Source of the DNA: CAIXSC01 sp046349915
GTDB lineage: Bacteria; Planctomycetota; Planctomycetia; Pirellulales; Pirellulaceae
Direction of reading: 5' to 3'
Length of the DNA stretch: 64,000 nucleotides
Assembly (NCBI GenBank): GCA_046349915.1
Contig: JAXMBL010000003.1
Span: 1,426,001 to 1,490,000 of the forward strand
Part shown: one piece after another, positions 19,201 to 24,722 of the stretch
Layout of the letters: every line of letters starts with the position of its first letter
Position numbering within the stretch: position 1 is the first letter of the stretch
Notes under the pieces: generated by a model
The model's input: the letters and a program-made list of their open reading frames with translations, nothing else
The model's database searches: none
What the model was told of the DNA's origin: nothing
Translations under genes and position numbers: made by a program

Positions 19201-21545
19201 GGAAGTGCGCTGACTAAGTTGATCGTCTGTTGAGCGCCGCCCGGCAGATTGAAGCGAATCGTGTTCAAGCCCGCGGTGCGGTTCGCAGCATCGATTGCTT
19301 CACGCAAGGAGATTACGCCGTCAGCGCCGCGGTTACTCAGCAAAGTCGCCAGTGTGAGCGTCGTGCCGAAGCCAGGAGCATCCGCGACATCGCGACGAGT
19401 ATCAACGACGACTTCGGTCGTGAGGCCGGTGACCGCGCGGTTCGCCGACAACTCGGAGGTTTCGCCACCCACTGGCGTCATGGCGGCCGAGACGAAATCA
19501 CCGTGATTGACGGGCGCATTCAGGGATGTGTTGATGACTCCCGAGCCAGCGGCGTTGGTCGTAATGTCCGCATGACCCAGATACACGCGGGCTTCACCAT
19601 GGGAATCCGCGAAGGTGGGACCCGACGAGAAGAACTCGACGCGATAAGTCGTGTTGGCGGCGCCACTGAGAGTTCCGCCAATCGTGGTGATTCCTCCACC
19701 GGAACTGGCGGAAGTCAAGACAGGGAAATTGCCCGAGGAACCGTTGGCATTCACATCAATGGCGATTCCGCCATTCAGGTAGATGCTGTTGCGCAGGAAG
19801 ACGTTTCCCGCGCCTGAGTTGTTTCGAGTTTCAATGCCCGCGTCTTGCGCGCCGGCGATGACGTTACCTTCATTGACGCCAGTCCCGCCGATCGTATTCG
19901 CAGCAGCGCTGCTGCCGATGTCGATTCCATCGTCATCAAATCCCAGAGTTGTCGTCTGATCGCGCGAGACGCCAAGCAGGTTGCCGCGAATGATGTTCCC
20001 CGTCGCAGTTGCATCGTGCAGGCGAATTCCCTCATCCGAACCAGCGATGATGTTTCTGGTCTGAGCAGTCACGCCTCCGATCACGTTGTTGGCACTTTGA
20101 ATGCGAATGCCATCCGACATGGCGCCAAGCGTCTCGGCCAGTGCGTTGCCCGTGGCGTCGGTTCCGATAAAGTTGCCTTGGATGACGTTGTTTGATCCCG
20201 ACTCGATGTAAATACCGGCCGCGTCAAAGCGATTGATCGTGAGTCCGCGAATTGTCACATTACTGGCGGTTATGCGGAAACCGTTGGTGTTGTTCGTGGC
20301 ATTGCCATTCACGACGATCGCGGGGATCGCGGTCAGAGAGCTGTAGTCAGGTTCCGTCCAACCGTCGATCGTGATCGACTGCGTTATGGTAGGTAACTCC
20401 GACGCGACGTTGATCGTGTGGGGGCCGACGCCCGCGATGTTGAAGGTGATTACGTCTCCATTGACCGCGGCGAGCATCGCGGCGCGTAATGAGCCAGCAC
20501 CCGAGTCGTTGGTGTTGGTGACCGTTAATGTGGCGAGCAGACCCGTCCATGACTCGCCTTCCACCTCGTTCATCGCGACCTGGGATTCAATCTCTCCAAC
20601 CAAGTACTCCAACGTCCAGTCGGCGCTCATGGAGGCTGAACCGGTGGCGTCGTCGCTGCCAGCGACATCGGCCTGCGCCAACTCCGAGATCGCTCCCAAG
20701 AGGTGTTGACCGTCTTCGGTGCTCGCCAAGTCGCAGCCATAGACCAGGATGTCGCCGTTGGCGGTGAGAGCATGGCCCCACTCGCGGATCACGTCGGCAT
20801 GTTCGTCGAGGTTCGCCAGATCAAGGCGAGTCGAGCCGAGTCGCAGCGAGTTGCTCGTGCCATGGGTCACGAGGTGAATCGCGTCGATGTCTTGGCGAGT
20901 CGCCAGTGTGTCGCGAATCTGCGTAGTACCGTCGCTCGCCTCGTCCAGTAAAACGATTTCAATGTCTCGAGTGCCGTCGTTGTTGGCGAGGATGCCGGCG
21001 ACGAGCGTCGTGTAGTCTTGAACCGACGTGTCGACAAAGGCGATCTCGCGCCGCATGCGATCGATGTTGAAATCGAGAGCATCCGCGTCGCTCCAATTGT
21101 GCTCGATACCCCAGGAATCTTTGTCGTTGTCAATTGCCTGAAGTGCGAGCGGAGGCGTCTCTGCGTCGGCCGTCAGCAGTTCTGCGACGAGTTGAGCATA
21201 GTCGTAATCTGAGTTGCTTGAGTTGTCTGTCCGAGCAGCCTGAAGGTGGTCGACAGAACTCGATTCGTAAAGGAAGCCACCGTCTTCGGCGATGGAAGGT
21301 GATGCATCCGGCTGGGGCGTCTGAGTAGCGATCGCGGAAAATGTATCGTCCGTACCAGACGATTGGGCATTGCCGTTTGTACTTGAGGTACCTGTTGCAG
21401 GGGTCGCGGCGAAGGTGACGGCGTCCGAAGGCGTCAATTCAGGCGAATTTGCAGCGGGCGGGGCGCTGAGCGGAGTGGCGCTAAGGAGCACTCGGTCTTC
21501 AAGTTGCGCGTAGTCCGGCGTGGGTTTGCGGAACTTCTTGAACAT
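4218..21545 (-). CDS. Giant DUF4347/LamG/cadherin-repeat surface protein
   Basis: Predicted exported adhesin-like protein of 5,775 residues. I start at 21545 (MFKKFRKP) because it places the LEDRVLLSA tag, a variant of the planctomycete LEPR-xLL N-terminal signature, about 20 residues in; an upstream ATG at 21695 would add 50 unlikely residues. Order: DUF4347 (about 166-329), right-handed beta-helix repeats of NosD/CSLREA type (about 390-1900), a LamG/concanavalin domain (about 1960-2170), a Cadherin_3-like unit, seven 108-residue cadherin-like repeats (2283-3038), other beta-sandwich domains, fourteen 104-residue repeats (3795-5250), one diverged repeat, an Ig-like region, a Pro/Gly-rich linker, one TM segment (about 5706-5728) and an acidic tail. 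Repeats carry Ca-binding-type DxNDN and IDRE motifs. The C-terminal TM argues for anchoring rather than release. The export route is not proven; the divergent TolC/HlyD/M50 cluster is a candidate. Confidence 0.92.
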   Translation of the reverse strand: MFKKFRKPTPDYAQLEDRVLLSATPLSAPPAANSPELTPSDAVTFAATPATGTSSTNGNAQSSGTDDTFSAIATQTPQPDASPSIAEDGGFLYESSSVDHLQAARTDNSSNSDYDYAQLVAELLTADAETPPLALQAIDNDKDSWGIEHNWSDADALDFNIDRMRREIAFVDTSVQDYTTLVAGILANNDGTRDIEIVLLDEASDGTTQIRDTLATRQDIDAIHLVTHGTSNSLRLGSTRLDLANLDEHADVIREWGHALTANGDILVYGCDLASTEDGQHLLGAISELAQADVAGSDDATGSASMSADWTLEYLVGEIESQVAMNEVEGESWTGLLATLTVTNTNDSGAGSLRAAMLAAVNGDVITFNIAGVGPHTINVASELPTITQSITIDGWTEPDYSSLTAIPAIVVNGNATNNTNGFRITASNVTIRGLTINRFDAAGIYIESGSNNVIQGNFIGTDATGNALAETLGAMSDGIRIQSANNVIGGVTAQTRNIIAGSDEGIRLHDATATGNIIRGNLLGVSRDQTTTLGFDDDGIDIGSSAAANTIGGTGVNEGNVIAGAQDAGIETRNNSGAGNVFLRNSIYLNGGIAIDVNANGSSGNFPVLTSASSGGGITTIGGTLSGAANTTYRVEFFSSGPTFADSHGEARVYLGHADITTNAAGSGVINTSLNAPVNHGDFVSAAMTPVGGETSELSANRAVTGLTTEVVVDTRRDVADAPGFGTTLTLATLLSNRGADGVISLREAIDAANRTAGLNTIRFNLPGGAQQTINLVSALPSITEAVVIDATSDTDFAGSPVIELNGASAGSGVAGLRLASTVNGGSIRGFVINRFSTNGILLDGADNVVIAGNYIGTDFTGQLDRGNTEDGIQLQAGATGNTIGGLTASDRNIISGNNNAGLAIDDTATADNLIIGNYVGLAADGITAIGNTHDGIHLVGATNNTIGGITTSARNVIASNAIHGIGIDGASGTKVLGNYIGVAANGSSVRGNLGDGIRLTNSVTGTVIGGTTTQAANVIANNLGDGILVNTAAGTAATILGNSIYANGEQAIDLGADNGLTYNDVLDADSGANNLLNFPELQTATSVGDDVVVTGKMRGAAATTYRVEIYRSPFGTGDSSGYGEARELLGTASVTTNSSGNATFSVTLPNKTLLSGDLVTATATVDLGSGNYGATSEFGGNILAHRPNMVLSGSYTGNGLDNRVISGLGFRPEAIIVIPGNSTQSGVLRTSTMAGDAAKRMTGSSGLVANLIQSLDGDGFTIGNDNAVNSSGITYHWMAFGAGDHIDLGAYNGNGSSQTITGVGFQAELTIFASTGSGLARFHSSLAPPDTFAFDDSSPGSNGVTSYNSDGFSVSSGAGVNESGQTIHYIAFNADANYFRQATYVGNNSDNRSINGVGFQPELMWVRQLNSTNNVAFKTTSTGPNTDNTIFPDSNTNAANNIQSLHSEGFIIGSDDRVNKSSSDFGYFAFKQIASPLIVDTTSDIVDGSTSSASELLANKGADGRISLREAILAANNTAGEDHIYFNIVDALVGGAHTINLTSALPTITDKVLLDASTDFDFAGTPVVVLNGAAAGAGAAGITLGDAADGSVIRGLVIRSFQDGIVGDFHSNNHLIVGNYLGVDVTGAIDQGNSRAGILLRGEGSTIGGNTSSERNLISGNDGYGIYLDGGADNNVIIGNWIGVNSTGNVALGNTFNGVFLGGNVGNRVGGTGVGEGNVIGGSGDIAVRIEAGEGHTIQGNSIGVGANGVSSVGNLVGVSVRFGSTDILIGGTSGAAANRIWNNSHGILVEDSTTSSVAILGNSIANHVQLGIDLGADGVSSNDVDDADSGPNDLQNSPELISVFSSGGQTFIRGSIDSAANQSYRVEFFSSPVGDISGHGEGLTFLGAIVAATDATGRAYFSTTLNGLTLNVGEIVTATATQALLGGEFGATSEFAENVTASDNAPPIIDIIDNLLGHWRFENSPVDSSGNNYDGEFRNGAASNSASVRVGVEAVSLDGVNDFVDLSSHASTLGTLSSGTIAGWIKTSSSGVRVIFDFADASDPSSHAQLGISSGNLFFEVIENGVSQLNVQTIGQTLNDNQWHHVAVTVGSNGNQLYVDGELLGVGSVVYTSGDPSTTTFVAGVTAVDSITIGAGVSSSGLTNAWNGQLDEIRLYGHALAAFEIDALALPALNLGLTVSAGASGAINSNSLAVADADTAPSALVYTLQSLPSHGTLRRNGVALTTGGVFSQQDINNNIITYLHSGTETASDNFQFAVVDGDGGTLGPLVFEITILPVNDASPIIESNGGGATAALNVFENNTAVTTVVATDADLPAQTLTYSITGGADAAKFSIVGSSGVLTFAAAPNFESPTDANGDDIYEVVVQASDGTLTDTQTLSVTVTAVNDNPPIITSNGGGATAALNVAENNTAVTTVVAADADLPAQTLTYSITGGADAAKFALVGSTGELTFAAAPNFESPTDANGDNIYEVVVQASDGTLTDTQTLSVTVTAVNDNPPIITSNGGGATAALNVAENNTAVTTVVAADADLPTQTLTYSITGGADAAKFVIVGSTGELTFAAAPNFESPTDANGDNIYEVVVQAFDGTLTDTQTLSVTVTAVNDNPPVITSNGSGATGALNVAENNTAVTTVVAADADLPAQTLTYSITGGADAAKFVIVGSSGVLTFAAAPNFESPTDANGDNIYEVIVQASDGTLTDTQTLSVTVTAVNDNPPVITSNGGGATAAMNVAEDSTAVTTIVATDADLPAQTLTYSITGGADAAKFAIIGSTGELTFAAAPNFESPTDANGDNIYEVVVQASDGTLTDTQTLSVTVTAVNDSPPVITSNGGGATGALNVAENNTAVTTVVAADADLPTQTLTYSITGGADAAKFVIVGSTGELTFAAAPNFESPTDANGDNIYEVVVQASDGTLTDTQTLSVTVTAVNDNSPVITSNGGGATGALSVLENSTAVTTVVAADADLPTQTLTYSITGGADAARFSIGGSSGVLTFATAPNFDSPTDTNSDNIYQVIVRVSDGSLSTTQTLSVSVANVNESPVGADGNVTALEDSDYVFTVSNFGFSDPLDSPQNTLNAVRIVTLPAIGTLTNNGLAVTSGQIISVADITAGRLVYRAPNNANGVAFTSLTFQVQDNGGTANGGIDWDQTPNTLTINVTAINDPPTSTAPTTAAVTAGTSLVFSSSTGNALTVSDVDASTVRVSLTASEGTLSLSTIAGLTFTTGDGVGDSAMVFTGTLTAINTALNGLTFANAINHSGSDTITFTVNDLGSTGVGGPLQASKTISVTITSPAVPIIGDTFLKGDYLQVGIGTDGALGSDGQAPSGYVSAGQQLGVEVDPERDGWATYDGDFILPGTPEETWGVRVGGSTYSNSNVQSAQISGALTNYTTSSSVESVDWIGAVGGLNIDTTYQVGKGNLYIDVAVSLTNATAATMSNVYYYRNVDPDNNVLQGVSDGYKTTNTIISQGNDGSGVAFVKAMQSDGSYLGLMGFGDNARVTYGGFSNRDVQAIYNGSSTLLQSGSRTADEAVSLAFKVNSLAAGETTTLHFRYYFGAAVEPTVDLDPNDSGTAIGSNFNAIFTEGGGSVAITDTDATIFDSDSSNLKGMTIRITNLLDVGSESLTATTTGAITANFSGDTLTLSGVDSVANYRQVLRSIRYDNSSLDPDTSTRVITFQASDGVHSSNVASALVTINTTNNAPTITSPATLTVAENTTSLLTVTSSDPDGAARVYSITGGADASKFTINSALGTLSFLSAPNFESPADVGGDNVYQVQVTANDQRGGVAVQTITISVTDVDEFDLTPLVDTALAANNVTEDAVVGSTVGITAYSVDGDATNNTVVYSLDDDSNGQFTIHSQTGVVTVAGLIDREAGATRTITIRATSADHSTVTQAYLITVNDVDEFDLTPLVDTALAANNVTENAAVGSTVGITAYSVDGDATNNSVVYSLDDDSNGQFAIHSQTGVVTVAGLIDREAGATRTVTIRATSADHSTVTQAYLITVNDVDEFDLTPLVDAALAANNVTENAVVGSTVGITAYSVDGDATNNSVVYSLDDDSNGQFAIHSQTGVVTVAGLIDREAGATRTITIRATSADHSTVTQAYLITVNDVDEFDLTPLVDTALAANNVTENAAVGSTVGITAYSVDGDATNNSVVYSLDDDSNGQFAIDSQTGVVTVAGLIDREAGATRTITIRATSADHSTVTQSYLITVNDVDEFDLTPLVDTALAANNVTENAVVGTTIGITAYSVDDDATNNTVVYSLDDDSNGQFAIDSQTGVVTVAGLIDREAGATRTVTIRATSADNSTVTQSYLITVNDVDEFDLTPLVDTALAANNVTENAVVGSTVGITAYSVDGDATNNSVVYSLDDDSNGQFAIDSQTGVVTVAGLIDREAGATRTITIRATSADHSTVTQSYLITVNDVDEFDLTPLVDTALAANNVTENAVVGSTVGITAYSVDDDATNNSVVYSLDDDSNGQFAIDSQTGVVTVAGLIDREAGATRTVTIRATSADNSTVTQSYLITVNDVDEFDLTPLVDTALAANNVTENAVVGSTVGITAYSVDDDATNNSVVYSLDDDSNGQFAIDSQTGVVTVAGLIDREAGATRTVTIRATSADNSTVTQSYLITVNDVDEFDLTPLVDTALAANNVTENAVVGTTIGITAYTVDGDATNNSVVYSLDDDSNGQFAIDSQTGVVTVAGLIDREAGATRTVTIRATSADNSTVTQSYLITVNDVDELDLTPLVDTALAANNVTENAVVGTTIGITAYTVDGDATNNTVVYSLDDDSNGQFAIDSQTGVVTVAGLIDREAGATRTITIRATSADHSTVTQSYLITVNDVNEFDLTPLVDAALAANNVTENAVVGSTVGITAYSVDDDATNNSVVYSLDDDSNGQFAIDSQTGVVTVAGLIDREAGATRTVTIRATSADNSTVTQSYLITVNDVDEFDLTPLVDTALAANNVTENAVVGSTVGITAYSVDDDATNNSVVYSLDDDSNGQFAIDSQTGVVTVAGLIDREAGATRTITIRATSADNSTVTQAYLITVNDVNEFDLTPLVDAALAANNVTENAVVGTTIGITAYTVDGDATNNTVVYSLDDDSNGQFAIDSQTGVVTVAGLIDREAGATRTITIRATSADNSTVTQAYLITVNDVDEFDLTPLVDTALAANNVTENAVVGTTIGITAYTVDSDATNNTVVYSLDNDSNGQFAIHSQTGVVTVAGNIDREAGPTRSITIRATSADHSTVTQAYLITVNDVDEFDLTPIIDLDLEIDRVTENSPAGTVVHVIAYSFDADATDNTIAYSLDDDAGGRFTVDSHAGLVTVADGSLLNFELDTSHTITVRAESDDGSTITREIAIVVEDINENVVIGINTGATLLEGGAHTLSPSELQESDPDDSGPDVIFTVISTVSHGRLTLLGTELLTGGTFTQEDIDSGRISYEHNGGETTADGFSFSVMDGGEAGTIPITDEFHFSITPVNDAPIAVGERFVVDSDSLIVLNQPGLLANDSDAELTPLQAILATSPASGTLIFNSDGSLQYRPDPNFDGYVSFSYRVDDGQASSSVVWVTIEVNNVYGPGGGSNGGPGPTPVDKETPPPTPLLGPAPPRPAASTSFARLHPEYVPTPERQESQTRRTEAVIINDDPTILESRPIEFTAAFERYREQAPLWSREWSVADTASTLEVATLLNPQLFWERLTDFERELTEETQVVELTVGTVALASFAFTAGYIFWTIKGGSLLISVMSQFPAWRYVDPLPIFDASPNSLGYGGEFDDEEGELVP
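5796..10163 (-). repeat. Fourteen tandem 312-bp cadherin-like repeats
   Basis: Within the giant gene, each unit encodes 104 residues beginning DVDEFDLTPLVD and containing NNVTENAVVG, YSLDDDSNGQF and IDREAGATR. The distance between the first unit (10163) and the diverged fifteenth (5795) is exactly 14 x 312 bp. Copies are nearly identical in DNA, with variants confined to a few codons (GST/GTT, TVG/TIG, DGD/DDD, ADH/ADN) that recur in non-adjacent copies. This suggests recent unequal crossover or gene conversion. Copy number may be unstable or mis-assembled. Confidence 0.97.
12432..14699 (-). repeat. Seven tandem 324-bp cadherin-like repeats
   Basis: A second array in the same gene, of a different family. 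Each 108-residue unit runs from PPxITSNGGGAT through NVAENNTAVTTVVA, TYSITGGADAAKF, NFESPTDANGDN to TLSVTVTAVND. The motifs match bacterial cadherin repeats with likely calcium ligands (DAD, DANGDN, NDN). The seventh unit is more diverged. DNA identity is high, though copies differ more than in the 312-bp array. Confidence 0.95.
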
Positions 21546-21998
21546 GGAACTCACTCGAACGTTGCTGTTTCGCCACGTGCTGTTGGAAAAATCGCACAGC
21601 CGCGAAGGCGCGCAGAAATCGGAACTTACCTGTAAACATAGGTCGCTTTTCCGGTGGAGATTGTTGGAGATGATTGGAGTTGTGGCGCCTGACATGACGA
21701 TTGTGCCGGTCCGATGAGCAGACGAGGGTCGGCGAAATCAGTCCAGTCGTGACGGCCTTCCCGGTGCTAACGCGTGCGCCGTCCCACGGAGTTCCGTTCA
21801 TAACACTCATGACGATTGCTCTTCGCTTGCTTGGGATGACGACCGTAGCGAAACTACACGGCGTTCTTGCTGTATTGGCGGCGTTTCTCGATTCTCTTCG
21901 CCGCTGCCCCAGGAGCATGAACTTCACTTCGTTTTCTGGTCGAACAAAAAGCAGTCACGATTCGGACGTTTCATGGACGGAACTCTGAAGGGACTTAT
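21546..21998. promoter_or_regulatory. Divergent intergenic control region
   Basis: These 453 bases separate the minus-strand giant gene from the plus-strand export cluster, so promoters for both must lie here or overlap. Open frames on both strands look non-coding and show no recognisable domain. I could not identify a clear -35/-10 pair or a known riboswitch. The site is placed by gene arrangement only. Confidence 0.5.
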
Positions 21999-22406
21999 AT
22001 GAAGCTGGCAAGGACGCTAGTCCTGTTGTTCTCTGCGACCTTAGTGCTTGGCGCCAGCTTGCTGTTGGCCCAGCAGCAAGAGCAGAACAATCCGCAACTC
22101 CCCTCGCTCAACGAGACCGATGACGTTCAGGGCGACGCGCTCAGGGGCGATGAACTCACCCTGATTCTGCGACGCCTACCGCCGGTGGTCGATGACCTGC
22201 CCGCTCGCCCCGGATTGGAGCGTTTGCCGCCGGTGGAGTCAGAGGCCTGCGAAGGGCTATTGAGGCTCCCAGCCGCCACGGACGAACTGGCATTCTCCTC
22301 GGCCGATTTGGCGGGTTTCGATTATCCCCGAACCAGTGGGGCCTTGTCGGCGGTTGAGAGCCGCGAGGATGGCGACGTGGAACGTCTGCCCAGTGTCGGA
22401 GAGTAG
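21999..22406 (+). CDS. Small secreted RLPPV-motif protein
   Basis: A 135-residue protein that I cannot assign to a family. A clear signal peptide (about residues 1-24: MKLARTL, hydrophobic core, ending near LLAQ) is followed by an acidic, probably disordered chain. It repeats a short motif four times: RRLPPVV, ERLPPVE, LRLPAAT and ERLPSVG. The same motif recurs in the N-terminal region of the TolC-like protein encoded 50 bases downstream, so the two are probably functionally or evolutionarily linked. GAAGGG before the ATG is a plausible ribosome site. It is the first gene of the plus-strand export cluster, divergent from the giant adhesin-like gene. It may be a partner, linker or cargo; no function is shown. 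Confidence 0.75.
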   Translation: MKLARTLVLLFSATLVLGASLLLAQQQEQNNPQLPSLNETDDVQGDALRGDELTLILRRLPPVVDDLPARPGLERLPPVESEACEGLLRLPAATDELAFSSADLAGFDYPRTSGALSAVESREDGDVERLPSVGE

Positions 22407-22456
22407 ATCGAGGCGTGAGAACGCTCCGACGTTTCGGATCGCGGGAAGGATGTAAC

Positions 22457-24457
22457 ATGAGACGACCGGCAAGGACGCTGGCGGCGCTCGGCACGCCGAC
22501 GCTTGCGATAGCGCTCTGGGGAGGATATCTCCAGGCGCAGTCGGCGTCGTCCGCGTTGCTGTCGCCCTCGACTGCCAGTCCGCCGGTTGCGCCTTCCGAG
22601 CAACTGCCATCTCAAATGCATCGCCTGCCTCCCGTGGAAGATCCCGCCGCCTATCGGGTGATGGAGCGTTTGCCGGCGGTGGAAGCGAGTCCTCGCTCGC
22701 CGATGCCTCCACTCTCGTCCCCAGTCGTTTCAGACGCGGAGCGAGGGATGGGAGGGAGCCTGGTCCGCCTGCCAGCAGCGTCCCCACGAGACCCGTCGTC
22801 ACCCTTGATGGCGCCCGCCTCGCCCAACTACTCGCCCATCGAATCGTCCGTCACGACGGGGCTCACGCCGCCGCTGCCGCCAGAGAATGGCGAAATACCA
22901 GCCGGTTTTGAGCCCTGGTGGCAACCGTACGCCGTGCGGCCGTTGCGAACTTCGCCAGCGCCCATGCCGGTGAGCGTCGAGTCGCTCATCCTATCGGCCC
23001 TGCGTTACTCGGCGCGAATCCAAGCCATCAGCGATAACGCGATCATCGCCGAGACGTCGATCACACGAGCCGCAGCCGCGTTCGACACCCATGCCTTCAT
23101 GGAATCCAAAATGGTCCGGACCAGTGTTCCCACGGGGAGCACTTTGGAAGCGGGCTTCAACGTGCCGCGATTACGTGAAAGCGACTGGTTTTATCGGGCT
23201 GGGGCTCGCCGACGCACATCGTATGGCGGCAAGCTCGAGGCATCGCAGCAAGTCGGCTTGAAGGACAGTAATTCTCAGTTCTTCTTTCCCGACGATCAGG
23301 GAAACTCTCGGCTCACGCTCAGCATTAATCAACCATTGTTGAACGGCGCAGGTAAGGCCTACAACAACAGTCTCATCCTGCTGGCGAAGATCGATACTAC
23401 GGTCGCGGAAGACAAGACGGCAGGGGAACTTCAGGATCATCTGCTCGAAGTGATTGAAACGCACTGGCGACTTTACGAGCAGCGAGCGATTAGCCTGCAG
23501 CGAAAAGCGCACCTGGAACGCGCGGAGACCATTCTCGAACGACTCGACAAACGACGCGATGTCGACTCGCTGGCCAGTCAAATCGCGCGCGCTCGAGCCG
23601 CGGTTTCCACCCGTCGCGCGGGAGTAATTCGTTCCGAGGGAGAAGTGCGAAACGCGGAGGCTCGACTTCGAGCGATCGTGAATGCGCCGGAGATGTTGGC
23701 CGATCGAGCGAATGAACTGGTGCCCGCTCAATGGCCTATCGTAACGCCAATCACGTTCGACTCGCGGGCCGCCTTTCTGACGGCGCTGGAGAATCGAGCG
23801 GAAATTGACGCCGCCACACGCGAGCTGGAAGCTGCTCGCGTACGACTCAACATGGCTCAAAACGAGTTACTGCCGGTCTTGGACTTGGTACTGGAAAGTT
23901 ATGTGACGGGGCTGCGGGGGGACAATGATATTGGACGCTCGATGGGCGACCAGTTTAGTCGCGGCGAGCCGAGTTATACGGCGGGACTCTTGTTCGAGAT
24001 TCCGCTGGACCGCCGCGCGGCGAAATCAACGCATAAGCGACGAGAAGCCGAATTGAGGCAATTGTCCAGTCAGTTCAAGGCGGCGGTGGAAACTCTCCAT
24101 TCCGAAGTCGAAGTCGCGGTTCGAGACGTCGATACGACCTATCGCGAACTTCAGGCTCGCTATCTCGCCATGGTCGCCGCTCAGGCCGACGCTCAGTACT
24201 TGCATCTGCGCTGGGAATCTCTGCCGGGGGATGATCGAGCCGCGAGTTTTACGTTGGAAGATCTGCTGGACGCCCAGGATCGACTCGCCTACGCCGAATC
24301 GACGTTTGTCGAGTCGCAAGTGGCGCATACCCTCAGCCTTGCTCGCTTGAATCGCGCCACGGGAGTCATGCTGAAGCAAGAGCGCGTGCAGTTGATTCGC
24401 GAGGAACAGCCAGGCGCGCCGGTGTTGCGCTTCGAGAAAGCTGAACTGCCTCGCTGA
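22457..24457 (+). CDS. TolC-family outer membrane efflux protein
   Basis: Outer membrane channel of 666 residues. I start at ATG 22457, preceded by GGGAAGGA, rather than the GTG 14 codons upstream, because it begins a good signal peptide (MRRPARTLAALG, cleaved near YLQAQ). A Pro/Ser-rich region (about 25-160) carries RLPPVE, RLPAVE and RLPAAS, the motif of the preceding small protein. The rest is a typical TolC/OEP fold: long helical stretches rich in Ala, Glu and Arg, with hairpin repeats such as SQFKAAVETLHSEVEVAVRD, and beta segments such as AGLLFEIPLDRR. The family usually has about 450-500 residues; the excess is the N-terminal extension. It would form the outer part of an envelope-spanning export system with the adaptors downstream. 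Confidence 0.9.
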   Translation: MRRPARTLAALGTPTLAIALWGGYLQAQSASSALLSPSTASPPVAPSEQLPSQMHRLPPVEDPAAYRVMERLPAVEASPRSPMPPLSSPVVSDAERGMGGSLVRLPAASPRDPSSPLMAPASPNYSPIESSVTTGLTPPLPPENGEIPAGFEPWWQPYAVRPLRTSPAPMPVSVESLILSALRYSARIQAISDNAIIAETSITRAAAAFDTHAFMESKMVRTSVPTGSTLEAGFNVPRLRESDWFYRAGARRRTSYGGKLEASQQVGLKDSNSQFFFPDDQGNSRLTLSINQPLLNGAGKAYNNSLILLAKIDTTVAEDKTAGELQDHLLEVIETHWRLYEQRAISLQRKAHLERAETILERLDKRRDVDSLASQIARARAAVSTRRAGVIRSEGEVRNAEARLRAIVNAPEMLADRANELVPAQWPIVTPITFDSRAAFLTALENRAEIDAATRELEAARVRLNMAQNELLPVLDLVLESYVTGLRGDNDIGRSMGDQFSRGEPSYTAGLLFEIPLDRRAAKSTHKRREAELRQLSSQFKAAVETLHSEVEVAVRDVDTTYRELQARYLAMVAAQADAQYLHLRWESLPGDDRAASFTLEDLLDAQDRLAYAESTFVESQVAHTLSLARLNRATGVMLKQERVQLIREEQPGAPVLRFEKAELPR

Positions 24458-24722
24458 ACCAATCCCAACCCGTCATCACGCCGAACAGCGACAGGCCATG
24501 TTCGCGCAAGATGACTGACTTGAGAAAGTGTTGGGGGAGTTAGCTGCCTTGAGCTGCCCCCGGGTTCGAGATGTCCCTGAACGGACTTTTTCCTCGCTCT
24601 TCGACCAATTCCACTCCGCGCTGCCATCCACGAGCTAGGTTTTCGGCGGAGCGCCCTTTTGTTGATGCAAATGTTCGAACCGACACAATCGGCGCTTGGG
24701 GGGAAGGGGAGCGTCGCAAGTC

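Noticed and set aside
21499..21927. A 142-codon minus-strand frame across the divergent region
   Set aside because: Basic, low-complexity product overlapping the start of the giant gene in another frame; no domain or signal.
21701..21988. A 95-codon plus-strand frame just before the small secreted protein
   Set aside because: No family resemblance or ribosome site; sits where divergent promoters are expected.
24458..24722. Possible gene in the gap between the TolC-like and HlyD genes
   Set aside because: Short frames here overlap the real genes and show no signal, family or ribosome site.
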